64,000 nucleotides of DNA from Rhea pennata. Its lineage: Eukaryota; Chordata; Aves; Rheiformes; Rheidae. Location: the NCBI RefSeq assembly GCF_028389875.1, contig NC_084663.1, positions 19,544,666 to 19,608,665 on the forward strand, written 5' to 3'. Under the pieces are notes generated by a model, which saw only the letters and a program-made list of their open reading frames with translations, ran no database searches and was not told the origin of the DNA. Positions 24,232 to 36,711 of the stretch are shown here, piece after piece (position 1 is the stretch's first letter; every line of letters begins with the position of its first letter). The position numbers and the translations under genes are program-made.

Positions 24232-27200
24232 CATTATTAGAAACCTTCTTGTTATCAGGCTGCCGACCTCCTTTTGTTTTGTAGTATGGACATTGCCATC
24301 AAAAAATTCGTAAGCAACTTTATCATTCTGTCCTTGCACGCATGTCTAGGTACTGTGTTTCAAACACCTCAGGGACCTTCTGATTGCAGTAAACTCTGAA
24401 TAGTTCAGTTTGATTCCTAGATAAGTTTTCTTCCCTTACTGCTGATTGGGGGACTTTTTTTTTCCCTCTGCTCCTCTCAACGATCTGTTTGTGAGCTGCA
24501 GGCACCTGCTCTCTGCAGTGACTTTCCCATGCTGCAGGTAGCACCTTACAGTCTCTCACCTGATCAACCTGCACTTTAACTTCTACAGAATCCTACCATG
24601 CTTTTTTTTTAAGAAGAGTATACTAAAGAAACTAAAAGCAAACCAGTCATAGATTCTGTCCATCACACATGATATGATATTTAAATGTATTTAGAGACAA
24701 GCTGAAAAAGATTGGCAAAGAAATAAATTTCCTACATAAGCCAGGTCTCCATTTCAAATGTTGCTTAGATAGGGTAGCAATCAAAAATACCATCATTTGA
24801 CTGATGGGCTGTTATGTGGTGCAAAATATGTGAAATAAATTGATATCTCTGTCGGTTCCCTGTGGACAAGTACCCACACAGCAAAACAACAAGTAAGATT
24901 ATTACAAATGTAGACATTTTGGCAGGAACTAAGAAAGAAACTACATTCCCCCAGAAAAAGCAAGTACTCTTGAATGATATTTGGTCTCATTACATTGTCT
25001 GTGACAATAAGGAGTATACAGACACCTTGTGATTTGTCTGAAAAAAATGAAAATAAAAGTAGTACTGCAACAATTGTCAAGGAAATAGAAAAGCTACTCA
25101 AAAAATGTAACTTACAGAAACATCAGAGAAAAGTTGGGATGGTTCACAGGTTCTGAAAATCAGCTGCAAAAAACTTTTTTCCATGAACATTTTGCATCAT
25201 GTTCGCAGAGAAGTAATCACATGAAGCACTATAGTAACTGGTTTGACATTTCAGACTCAGACATATGACTTTTGATAAAAGTAAAGTAATATATTTCTGT
25301 GACTTCAGAACCATGATACATGCACACATATGCTTATAGTAGGACAAGTCTTCTTCTCTCCTTTTTTTTGAAGGAAGTGATACAAAACTGTTCATATTTC
25401 CTGTGGTAGGAGCCTAGAAGGCTAGTCTACCTGCCGCAAAGTGAGGGCTTTGTTATGCATGGTTGACATGCTGAGGGCCTGACTTCCATCCTTGCACATG
25501 TCAGTGAAGTCATCAAGAACTACAGGTTTCCCAGCTTTTGTTTCCATCCCTGCTTGTCTTTCATAGCTTTCCTTTTCTGTATCAGAAGTAGCTCAGTCCC
25601 TGGGCTGGCCCCAGTTCCATGTCCTTGGAGTGAGAGAGAGGAAGTCAGTTCTCTTGTACTGCTGAGAAGCCTTGAGCTGGCTCCATCCCTTGTGGGGCAC
25701 CATATGGATGGCTGGTATCATCTGGAAATGAACTTTCACACAAAAATGTATTAATTACAGCACTGTTCTAAAACAGAAAAGTGAATTCAGTTTGTCTACA
25801 CAGGGAAAGAATTTCTGACTGGGATTAAGTAAAAAGAATCTTAACCCAGCAGAGGAAAGTATAGCAAATCCAGTTGCTAGAGCATGGAAAATCTTAAATC
25901 CAGACTTGAAATAAAGTATATCTTTAGTAGCAATGGTATTTTAATCACCAGAAGTACCTTCCAATAGATGTAAAGTATTATGTTTCATTTTCAATCAAGG
26001 CTGAATACCTGTGCTTTTCCTGTGTGACAGGTATCCTTCATTGTGCATCCTGTAGTAGATCCAGAATGATCTTGCATTGTAGATAAAACCTAGATGTCTG
26101 CCTGACATATGCTGTGTCTCAAACAGAAATCATGTGCTTATCATAAAAACTAGGGCAAGATCTATAGCCTTTGTCGAGCAGTTTGATCGAGGTAATAAAG
26201 TCCCTTATTTTCCAAAAACTTATGAAATTATGAAACGGAATATATGTTGAAGTAATTAATATTGGCTTGAAGTCAAACAGGATACTCAGATCTACATGAG
26301 TGATATCACTATTTATGCATCTTTTTATTTCTCTCTGTGAGCTCTGTTCTGCCCCTTATCACTTCATCAGTGAAAACATTTAATATTATTTAAATTAGCT
26401 TTGCAGTTACCACAGTTCCCCAATAGTAATTCCATACAGGAAGGGAAAGTAGAGACCAACCAAACCAAATGGAAACGTCTGCTATGACAACTATGTAAAA
26501 CCTATTCAGATAAATCATTTTTTGCATAGAAACTTGCGTGCCAAAGGGCGTAGAGATGTAACAGAGTTAAATATTTGAGATTTTTTTTAACAAATATCAT
26601 TAAGAAATTAGAAATAAGTGAGACATAAAACCTCTACCTTATGAAAAATCAATGAAACAGGATCCAGTGAGTCAGACAACATTATTTTTTTGTTATGTTC
26701 TACAGAAGTTGTCACAGTTTATCGGAAGAAACTGTCTGTTTTCTTCACAACTTGACGCAACATGGATGTGATTTGATGGTAAAATATTGATAAAGTGTTT
26801 TATAGATTCTCAGTGGTTTAGAACAAAGAGGTATTAGGCAGAAATTGGCAGAAAACTTAAATACGGTATACGGTAATATGGTATCTTAAGTGCTTGAGGT
26901 GGAATTCAGCTTCATATGTGCTCCTGAGGTAGCAGTTTACTTTCATGAAAAATAAAAGAGGGTAAATATTCTTAATACAATTCCATACTTAATCATGATA
27001 TTCAGATCATAAATAATTACAAAAAAATGAGAGTAACAAATGGAATAGGTTTATCAGATTTGCAAGGGCATTGGTAGTACAAATTCAACAGGTCATGCTT
27101 TGGAGAAAGAGATTTCTGACGTTGACATCCCCTGCCAGGAGAGCACAAGCTTTTCATTAGGAGAAGATGATAGGACTGAATAAATGGAACATCAAGGGAG

Positions 27201-27927
27201 CAGGAATACACAGCAAATAGGCAGAGCTACGAGGTCATTTGGAAAGAGAACCAGCTGGATGCAGTTGGTGAGAGGGCACAGTGACAAATCTATCATCTGT
27301 CCACCAGCGGAGAAAAGACACAGGAGACTGGACTGGCTTCAAAGAGTACCTGTATTAGTAAACAGCTTGAAAAGCGACAGCTTAACTGGAAACTGCTACT
27401 CTATCTTCAATTTTTCCTTGTGCTTCCTCTCTACCACCTGTTCCTGAACCTGAACGAGTCTCCTTTCTTTCTACCCCTCCTCTAAGCTTTAAATATTACC
27501 TTACAGTGCTTTAGAATAACCATGTATAGTTGTTATTCAGTAAATTGTATAAACACCTGCTAATGTCAACTTTTGAAATCAGTTGTGGCTAATTTATTTC
27601 CAAAAGGGTAATGGGAATTGTAGTGATAACTTCCTTGGTGTTTCAAGGACAGTCCAATGCTAACTTATTGGGAATTATATTGATGATAAGTAGGGAAAGA
27701 AGAGAATAAGTATACTCGATAGTTCTCATTCTGTCCCATGTTAAAGAATTTTCAGTATACAACACTGTCACTCTCTTCTATCTCTATTTTAACTCACTAT
27801 CACCTTATGATGAGGACTTTTTGGTGGGTAGGACTAAAAAATGTATGTGATTTTAAAGTTTGTTGTTGTTGTTTTTTAACAATGAATTTTTGTTGCTAAA
27901 TATTGCACAATCTTGTTCCTTACATCC
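24232..27927. other. AT-rich stretch, nothing recognised
   Basis: No supported gene. The segment 24300-24580 is a little GC-richer, and 25430-25740 likewise, but neither matches a family I know. Open frames at 24323-24574 (-), 24793-25101 (-), 25144-25395 (-) and 27184-27447 (+) are short and unrecognised. Confidence 0.45.
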
Positions 27928-27950
27928 TTTTTTTTTTTTTTTTTTTTTTT
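27928..27950. repeat. Homopolymer T23
   Basis: Twenty-three T. Confidence 0.95.
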
Positions 27951-30900
27951 GATTAGTCAAAAAAAATAGCTGTTGGAGTCAAAATCCAACTCTATTATTC
28001 ATCTCGCAATATAACCATGTAACTCAAATTACATGACAACTGACTGCTTTTTAGATTATTCTCTGATCTAGAAAGAACACTTGTTTGGTCAGAACAGTTT
28101 GTTTTCCCTTATCCTACTAATCAGAATGTCTCATTACTGCTCATTAGTGCTCCAGGAGGCCATTTTAGCAATGTAAACATTCATCCACTGGAGTCAGATG
28201 TTTTCCTGAATTTCTGGTAGGTTTTACAACATTTAGTCATTTTCCATGCCAGTAGAATTTAGCGATACCAACAAAGAAAGACAGATTAATTTTCAACTGT
28301 TTGATGTAGGCTCAAAATTTTCCTCCTTAGAGAAAATATCATTTTGGTTCCTTAAAAACTCATATAGTGTTTATCATATATAACTCTTCATCAAATCTAT
28401 GCTGCAAGGGTTGTGAACATCTTAGATGATACACATTATTATTAATGACATTTGCTACTCACCTATGGGAATTGTCTTTATTTATGCTACCAGGCATCTA
28501 TTAGTAATGACGGGACTGGAGGACAGCAAGTTAAACAGGTCATATAATCAACATCTGCAAAAATAACTCATTTATCATGTCCATGTCAAATTTACCAGAA
28601 AAACAACCTTTCTAGAAGCAAGAAGAAACCACAAGAAAGGTTAATAGATTTAGAATGCTGTTGAAGTCTTAACAAATAAACAGTTGCAACAATGAACTTA
28701 TTTAATATTTGCCATACTTTGTGTTCTCTGCTTGTACAGAGTAATTGAATAATCTATTTGCCTTTTACTATAGCTGCATGACATCCTATGGTTCAAACTA
28801 TGTTCAATATGAATAAATGTTCTTGATAAATACTGAATAGAAAAATGCGCTGGTGTGGAACCAATGAATTGAAAAGCTCATTTAGGATCAGATCCGTGAA
28901 ACACAGAATGAACCCAGTAAGTGGTTATTCTCTCAACTTTCATTACATTGAGAATTAAGAGATTCTGTTTATCATCAAAGGTACTCAGCATCTTGCAGGA
29001 TCAGATATTAATAAACAATAATTCTGGTAAGAAAGCATGTCTTTACCCTTTCTAAATTTTCCTCTTCAAAACTGAGTTTGCAAAACATATGACAAAAATA
29101 ACAGGATATTTTGAAGTAAACTCCTGTCTTTTAAAACTATACTGTTCAATTTCACTGTCACTCTAGTTAGATATTCATGATGCTACTGTAATTTGTTGCT
29201 GCTTCACTGACTGTTTTATTGTCTTAATTTTAATTAATGATGGAAATGAAAAGTAACTATAATACAGCATAATACAAAAACAGGATATTAGATGCATCAA
29301 TCATGCATATTTTATTTCACTAGTATAACCAATTTTCTAATTTGCAAACTTAGATTTGCATGCAAAGGCTCAAATTAAATGAGAATAGTTGTGAAGGGAA
29401 ACTTCATTTTTGAAAGCTCAGCTCATCAATAAATTAAGATTCAAAAGTAGATGCACAGTGTGCCTCTGTCGTATTGTTGAAAACTACATATATTGAAAAC
29501 TAATGCATGCCACATTACTTTTATAAGGTCTCTGGGATTTTTTGTATGGCACTATCAATTTAATTAGTACATTTTTACAGGAAAAGAAATATGGTAATTA
29601 ATGAAACATCGCATTTACCAAAGTTCTTTGACATGTGTTTTGATAGTTTCTATTCAATTTAATGTTATTCAGATTTTAATCACTGGATGGATGAATGGAT
29701 GGACAAACATACAAAAAGAACTTCTACACTTCATAGGAAATGGAAGTACCAAATAAACAAGAGGATGTTTTTCTAATTGTTCCACTTCAGTTAGAAAGAA
29801 TAACAACAACAAAAACCATGAATAACACAGAATCCAATCCTCACAATACTTTCAATCTAGAGTTAGGCATAAGTGTCTTCAATTGTAATATTCTAAGTTA
29901 ATGGTATATGCATATTAACCAAAAACAGTCTTATGTGCTACAAGATGAAATTTGAAGGCAAAGATATTTCCAGCTAAAAATGTCATACACTGAAAGGAAA
30001 TTAAATTCTACCACCATGCCAGGTACACGTGCTAGCTTCACAGGCAAAAATGAGGTATTTAGGGTTGGCTGAGAATCTTTTTTAAAAAATAAATAATGTC
30101 ATGTAATTGAAATTACTTTTGAATAATCATTTGAGATCAAAATAAAAGATTCTGAATATATGTTTTGAGTTTATCTTTTCATCCTGACTTCAGAAATCTA
30201 TATGACTTTTCTTCCTCTAAGTCAATGTTTATTTGTTCATTCCTTTGAAGCTCTGCCTGCAGTGCTCTTCTTACTGCATCTTTGCTGAAAGACAAACAAG
30301 GAGCAGTAGCTTATGAAAAGGAGCTTCCAGTCCCAAAAGAAATCGAGCTCTTCTTTTGCTAATGAGTTATCAGGTGGCCCTGTAGTTGATAGTTCTACTC
30401 TTGTTTGAGATAGCATTTATTCACTGATTTAATGTTAGAAAGTTTGCCTTCGTCTTTTCCTGTTCTCCTGACTCCGGAAGGGGCTGCTGGCTTACATACA
30501 AAAGGAAAATATGCATCACTTTATCCTGCTGTTCCCAGAGCACGAGTGAAAGAGTTTTTGGAGGGTAGGGGAAATTGTAAAGTGAGCCTGCTCCAAGTGA
30601 CATTCCTCTTTGGGGATCCGTAGAGCCAAACAAGAGCCTACCTAGGGAAAGGGGGTCATGTGGAAGCCCTGCTACACAACTCGCCGTGAGTAAAGCCAGG
30701 GGAACCAGCAAACTTTACGTAAAGTATTTACCTAGGTCCCCTAAGAAAGTCTGCAGCAAAATATGTAAGGCAAGATGCAGGAGAGAGGAGGTAACGCTTT
30801 AGAGAGAAGGAGATCCTCTCCGCTCACTCAAGCAGGGTAGACTATTTCTCTTGAGCCACCAGTGACTGCTGTCAAAAACGGAACCAGAAGACAACATTTC

Positions 30901-32040
30901 ACTCTACACCATTAGATATAGAGAAGATGGCAGCTCCTTTACTTCTGAGGATTATCTTCATAGCAAGGATAATAAAGTTCATATTCAAATTTATTTTGTT
31001 CATCCACATCAGGACTATTTGTACAGCAGTTTCTTAAATTCACATGCTGCAGTATCACCCGCTCCCCCCTGGGGTGCACAACTCTCCATTCCTTCATGAT
31101 AACTCCCTGTCTTACACGTCAAGTCTTTTACTAGCCTAGGACTGTCTAGTACTTTATAATTACAGGAATCTCTTTAATTTTCATATGCCATGCTAAGATA
31201 GTATTATAACTTTCTATTCCTTGGTATCTCCCTTTTCTTTAAAAGTCATTGAAATTGTTAGCTGACTGTGTCTGTTCCAGGTCAAAAAAGCTAAAACATT
31301 TTATCTCATTTTGTTAACAATAGGAAGTTTAAGCATAATTGTAATTTTGTTATGATGTTTCTAAACTTTTGTTATACTTTTTACATTTTTACTCTTGAAT
31401 AATAATACAAGATTTTAGTTTTTTTTTTCTTTTTTTTTCCAGTTTAGTGTGAGTCAAGATTCTGAAATGAACATTTTTCATTGTGAAACTGATGTTTCAT
31501 CTTTCAGAGTATCCAGCTGTGTCAGAATTCTCTGATCACAGACCATTTTTTTCAATATCTTTTAATTCTTAAATATGATGAATAATCATCTTTAGTGGAT
31601 TTTTTTGCTCAATAATTTTATTTTTCCCATAAGAAAAAAATGGAAAATGTAAATGTAGTTGATTACTTTTAAGATCTACTTCTGTAAAGGAAGTTCAATG
31701 AACTGTATCTCTTTCCAAAAGAAAAGATGTAGATGAGTATATGACATTATTATTATTTATTTCACAAACTGGAAACTAGAGTAGGGAGGAGGGTTTTGAG
31801 TAGACCTCAAATTTCTATTGTAAAATAGTTGACAATTTTAATATTTTAAAAAATCTATTACATGCAAGTGATAGTTCAAAATTAAAATTTTGTTTCAAGT
31901 ACTTCAGAACTGTAAGATGTATTTAGCTTTTCAGTTTACTAGCTATATTCTTTGCAAGCTGATACTACTGCCTGATCATTTTACTATCACCTTGTGTGCC
32001 ACTACAGCCGTTTGTCTGACTTAACTGCCTGAGTTGTCTA
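27951..32040. other. AT-rich stretch with a GC-richer block at 30430-30900
   Basis: Mostly unique AT-rich DNA; a short GGAT repeat sits at about 29684-29703. The block 30430-30900 is GC-richer and open on both strands. The minus frame (30421-30711, 96 codons) begins with a hydrophobic signal-peptide-like stretch, but nothing after it is recognisable and no splice or promoter context supports it. Confidence 0.4.
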
Positions 32041-32143
32041 GTTGTCATGAGCTTTTTAGGACAGGGGCTATTATTTCCTGTTTTTTCCTCCTCCCCCCAG
32101 TGCAGAGGGGCCTAGATCACTGATTGCTGTTACAAACGCAACA
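32041..32143 (+). repeat. Ancient amniote interspersed-repeat-like block
   Basis: Contains GAGCTTTTTAGGACAGGGGC, then after a pyrimidine run GTGCAG, GGGGCCTAGATCACTGATTG and CTGTTACAAACGCAA. The same word order (AGCTCTTTGGGGCAGGGACT, a cysteine-independent GTACAGCACCTAG region, GGGGCCCTGAT...TTGG, then TACTGTAATACAAA) is widespread in old amniote intergenic DNA. Strongly diverged, so the match is by recognition only. Confidence 0.35.
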
Positions 32144-32442
32144 TATCGAAAAACCAGAAGGAAATGAAAGCATTGACCCTGCTCCAAATGCATGAAAATA
32201 GCTCTTATGATAGCCTCTGCTAATGGATAACAAGAAATGTTGTTATAGTTAACTGAAAATGCACATTCTAAACTCTTTCACCGAATTAGTTAAGGGATTA
32301 AGAGACTTTGTTAATAGTGATATGCAATAATTTAAGTCAACTTTTGGGGGTTTAGTGTTTGGGTTGGTTTATAGTTAATAGTTAGCCTCCCATTTCAGAT
32401 TTGTTACTCCATTTAATTACTTAAACAAATCTATTTATATCT

Positions 32443-32473
<31 letters not shown>

Positions 32474-33146
32474 CATGCATGAACTCATGTATGTATCCAT
32501 ACATATAGGTACATGAAATATGTCTTTTCAACTATTCCATTATTTAAATTTTTATTTAAGACACAAGTTTGGAATGTTTTTTTTTTTTTTTCACTCCTCC
32601 TCCCTCTCTCTGCCTCTCTTGCATCTAGTTGAAGAAATAGTTCAAAGACAGGATGGATATGGCACGTAAGAACAGAGCAGGAATATGGGAAAGTACTCTG
32701 GTATAGTGAAAAGATACAGGATGCAGTCTGATAATGTTTTTTTCTGATACTATCCAGGCTTATAAGCAGCTACTTAGAAATGCTCACCTGAATTTATACC
32801 TTAGAAAGACTGAATGACTTGAGTAAAATGTAGTTTCAGAGGCTTGACTAACTGAGCCTACAAGCCAAATTTTGTCATTCTCTAGTGCCATTGGTTAATA
32901 TACGTGTTATTTTAATGGGCAATACAGTAGTACAACTGACTGTTTTCAAAATGTCACTTACTTTAAACCTCTGGCTATACTGTTTACATGCATGTCCTGA
33001 CATATCTAGCCAGCACTTCTGTTACTCGAATAAGTTGTGTGCCGTGGAGATGCTGCCCTCCAACTCAGACAAAGCTCTATTTCAGGGTTGTTTTCATGTT
33101 TCTGGCTTGTAAATCTATAGAAAGAATATAATAAATATACCATAGG
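32144..33146. other. AT-rich stretch, nothing recognised
   Basis: Unique-looking apart from the microsatellite at 32437-32474 and a T-tract near 32577-32591. Confidence 0.45.
32437..32474. repeat. (CTATAT)n running into (TA)n
   Basis: Four CTATAT hexamers followed by TA units. Confidence 0.9.
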
Positions 33147-33284
33147 GGGCAGGTTTAGCTCAGTTGGTTAGAGCGTGGCACTGCTCATGCCAAGGTTGTG
33201 GGCTCAGTCCCCATATGGGCTACATTGAGGGTAGGACTAGAAGATCTCCAGAGGTCCCTTCCAACCTTACCATTCTATGATTCT
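33147..33284 (+). mobile_element. tRNA-Ile-like SINE with CR1 tail, copy 1
   Basis: About 138 bp. The 5' part is tRNA-derived: box A TAGCTCAGTTGG at 33156-33167, the anticodon-arm region GGCA CTGCTCA TGCC, then AAGGTTGTGGG and a decayed box B (GGCTCAGTCCC, 33201-33211), ending CCCCATATGGGCT. Wording up to TTAGAGCGTGG and GCCAAGGT is that of tRNA-Ile, but the anticodon loop no longer encodes Ile. After about ten bases comes a CR1 3' tail (TAGGACTAGAAGATCTCCAG, AGGTCCCTTCCAACC, ATTCTATGATTCT). Such SINEs are transcribed by RNA polymerase III and copied by CR1 machinery through the shared tail. The decayed box B makes this copy probably silent. Confidence 0.88.
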
Positions 33285-33385
33285 ACAGAGTGGGTGTTAC
33301 CAGAATGGTGGTCTTCAGTCAGACCTAAGATGTGCAGGAGTCCAGGAGGAGAGGGCTGGATGAAAGACATTTACATCAAATTTAG

Positions 33386-33524
33386 AGGTGGCTTTAGCTC
33401 AGTTGGTTAGAACATGGCGCTGTTCATGCCAAGGTTGTGGGTTCAATCCCTGTACGGGGCTATGCTGATGGTTGGACTAGATGATCTCCAGAGGTCCCTT
33501 CTAACCTTAGCATTCTATGATTAC
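33386..33524 (+). mobile_element. tRNA-Ile-like SINE with CR1 tail, copy 2
   Basis: Same architecture, orientation and length as copy 1, starting about 100 bp downstream. Box A is intact (TAGCTCAGTTGG, 33395-33406) and so is box B (GGTTCAATCCC, 33440-33450); the tRNA part ends CTGTACGGGGCT. The tail has TTGGACTAGATGATCTCCAG, AGGTCCCTTCTAACC and ATTCTATGATT. Both copies share the non-Ile anticodon loop (CTGYTCA) and GGTTGTGGG, so they belong to one SINE subfamily rather than being separate tRNA pseudogenes. The 5' flanks of the two copies differ, which argues for independent insertions. An altered tail unit (CTCTATGATT) follows to about 33535. Confidence 0.9.
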
Positions 33525-34525
33525 CCTCTATGATTTGTACACAGAAATAATTTTAAATAGGAAAACTGTAACAGTGTGAGCCACACAAAAAGAAAGATCA
33601 GACCAAAATTCCAACATATATTTTCATTTTTATCATTAAGATCAAACCTGAAAAAGTAATCTTCTGTTCTTTAATAGTTTACTTACAAGTTCTGATACAC
33701 TGTACAAGCCACCAATACTTTGTCTCAGGTGCACTGACAGAACATGTCGTTTGCAATGATTGCCAGCATCTTGTCAGTTCATTTCAATGCTGTCAAAGTC
33801 AATTATCTATTGCAAAGATGCTCGGTGCAACTGTCATTGACCAGAAGTAACTGAATTGAACAATATGAGTATCTGACACAATACTGCAAAGCCTTGAAGC
33901 CAGTTCGCAGACTGCAAGACCTTCATGTTTAACTGAAAAATATTAGTGTAAATAGTAATAAACTGAACACATGCCAGCTGTGGAGACCACGTAGGAACAG
34001 TATGATCCTGAATGCTTATTAGATTGAAACCAATATACTCCTTAACTCCACAGACAGTGAATAACATGTTAGTTTTCAGATATATTTTGTAATTGTTTGA
34101 TTAGTATTATTGGAATATTTTTGTATATACTATAAAATAGTCAAGAGAATTATCCAAAATGATCTTAGATAAAACTCTATCAATGTAAATGAAATAGTGT
34201 CATGATGGTAATTGATCCATTACGTAGTAATGTCTCTGATTATATTTATATAATGTTTGTATAATGTTCACAAGGAGAAATGAGGATAGGTTGAAATGAA
34301 GAGTCCTTTCTAGAACTCCTGTTTAATTAATATGAGACCAGCCTAAAACTCAGATTAAATATTCAGGTTTACAATTCTTTTCTTGATAGCCAACTTGATC
34401 AGATTCCAAATTTCTTGCCTAGATTTGTGCTTTAACGTATGGGGGAAAGGGGAGCTAAGAGCAGAGTAAAAGCAGCTGTAAACCATAAGATACTCATGAT
34501 TTTTTTGGACATTAAGTGAAATGTG

Positions 34526-34538
34526 TATATATATATAC

Positions 34539-34581
<43 letters not shown>

Positions 34582-34589
34582 TATATATA
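34526..34589. repeat. (TA)n with TACA interruptions
   Basis: About 64 bp of TA units broken by ACATAC and ACACAC. Confidence 0.95.
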
Positions 34590-35856
34590 GCAATGTGGGT
34601 AACACCTAAATTTCAACATTGTTTCTCAAAAGATGTCTACAGTTTGAATTAGGTTATCGATGTCCCCAAGTAATGACTAGGAAGCACTGGATGGTGAGAA
34701 GAGTCAGAGCAGGCATCTCAATGGGAAGGTCAAGAGAAGACCTAGCTATTGGGAAGAGCTGAGCACACGTGTGAGTTTTTGTTTGACTTTGGCTAAGGCA
34801 CATTTTCTGGAGAAGTGCTTTCCTGAACATCTCATGAGATGCATGATTTGCCAAAATGTGGCACCTGCATCCTCCCCCGCTAAATACTTATATAGTATTT
34901 TATAACATTTTAAGCACTTTTTTCAGGTATTTAAAACTCCTTTAGTTTAGATGGCACCTCTCTATTCCCATTTTTATCACTAAGGCAGTTAGTTGAATGC
35001 TCGCATGAGGCACAGTTAAAATTTCTTTCTCCGCCTAAGGGACACATATACTCCTAGCTCAAGGGCATTGTCACTCCCCTCTTTTGAAACTGTTCCATCT
35101 CTCATGCAATAAACAAAGACTGTTGGACCAAAGACAGATAGAAAGCAAGGGAGAGAATATGCATGCATATGACTTCTCGCTTACCGATTAAAGCTGTCAT
35201 GCAGAGGAAGAGAATTTTAGTTTCTGCTCCAGTTGCTCTGTGGGTTTTTTACTATTACTTTTGTTTAGTATTTTTATTCTGAAATCATATAATATGCATT
35301 AGAACACGAGTTTCTATCAATTTTTCCGGCTCCCAGAATAGAGGTTCTTGACACTTTGCTTCTCTCTGGCCCAGTGGCCACAGAATATAAATATACAAAC
35401 TAAGTCTTAATAAGAACCCAAGCCTCTGAAGAATTTCTGAATCACAAGGCAAGTCAGACATGTTCACACTTACATCACCCTTCCGACCAAATCAGTCTGA
35501 TATTTTTCTGGTAAGTGAAGTTGTTTCTAGAGTAATGATACAAAGGTTTTACACCTTACAATATCTAGAATAGAATGTATTCAAGCAAAAGAATGTTTTG
35601 AAAAGACTTTTTAAAAATCATAAATATGAGCTCTAACTATTTGGTTATTGAATTAAAAAATGGTGATGTTGCTATGGAGCCTGTTTTGATTAGGTCTTTG
35701 GACAACATAGGATGCACATAGGACATTCAAACAGCATAGAAGAATGTCAAAGTCAGTAGATCCTGATGGAGGTAGGCAAGAGTTATGTATTGATCAATAA
35801 GCTCTATTAGTGTTGCATTGAACTCCTGTTGGACATGCCCAGAAAAGAAGAACAAG

Positions 35857-35877
35857 GCAGAGCAGAGCAGAGCAGAG
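35857..35877. repeat. (GCAGA)n microsatellite
   Basis: Four pentamer units, continuing imperfectly to the right. Confidence 0.8.
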
Positions 35878-36681
35878 AAGTGAAGAAAGGAAGAGAAGCA
35901 TGTCCAGAAGTCAGTGCTATTGAATGGAGGCTTTGAAAATGGCAGTTTTGGATGTCAGTAACCAAAGTTAGAATAAATTGGAATGTAAATATCTGTGGTT
36001 TTTTGTACTGCTAGCCTTTAATATCTTTAAAATCAAAAAAAAAAAAAATCAGCTCTGATATGACAACCATTAAAATGATGAAGAATCATACTCTTTTCAT
36101 TTATTATTTTATAGCACAAACCTGTGGGAGCTGCTAGAGAAAAGCTGTAAATCTATCTTGTGAAAGCTGATAAATAAATAAATAAAAATCATCAGTCTGC
36201 TCAGCTGACATGCTTTCTGAGCTAGAATTAACAGGAAAAAAAGGAGTAGAAGTAGAGAAAGATCAATATGAGTCATTTAGTTAAGTGTAGAAGATAAAAT
36301 AGGGCAATAAGAAAACAGAAAGGAAATCATCTAGTAAATTATTAGGGAAATCTAAGAACATATCTAGAAAATCTTATGCAGCACATTTTTCCCGGGCTTT
36401 TGCAAACAATTATTATTTGGATGTAAGAAATCAGTCATTTTCTTATATGGAGAAAAAATGAATAGCCATGATGTTTACAGGTTTAACAGGTATTCCTTGT
36501 GCATTATTTGCAAAACTTATATAGTTCCTGAAGAAAGAATAAAATTTTCAATTAAAGAAAGCTTTACATACATCACATATAGTTTAAAAATACATCATAT
36601 AATACCTCTGCCAAGGGTCCAGTAGTTCAGCAGTTCTTTTTTCCAGAAAGACATAATCTCATACAGTAGAGATCCACAAGG

Positions 36682-36711
36682 AAAAAAAAAAAAAAAAAAG
36701 ATTTTTTTTTA
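36682..36711. repeat. A18 next to T9, potential hairpin
   Basis: Eighteen A, then GA, then nine T; the tract can fold on itself over nine base pairs. Confidence 0.9.

Larger units (their letters stand above)
33540..36681. other. AT-rich stretch, nothing recognised
   Basis: Unique-looking DNA with the simple repeats listed separately. Open frames at 33834-34067, 34355-34576, 34654-34854 and 35285-35467 (all minus) are short and unrecognised. Confidence 0.45.

Noticed and set aside
30421..30711. Minus-strand open frame with a signal-peptide-like start
   Set aside because: The N-terminal hydrophobic run is suggestive, but the rest has no recognisable domain, the plus strand is also open there, and there is no splice or promoter context. 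Length is within chance.
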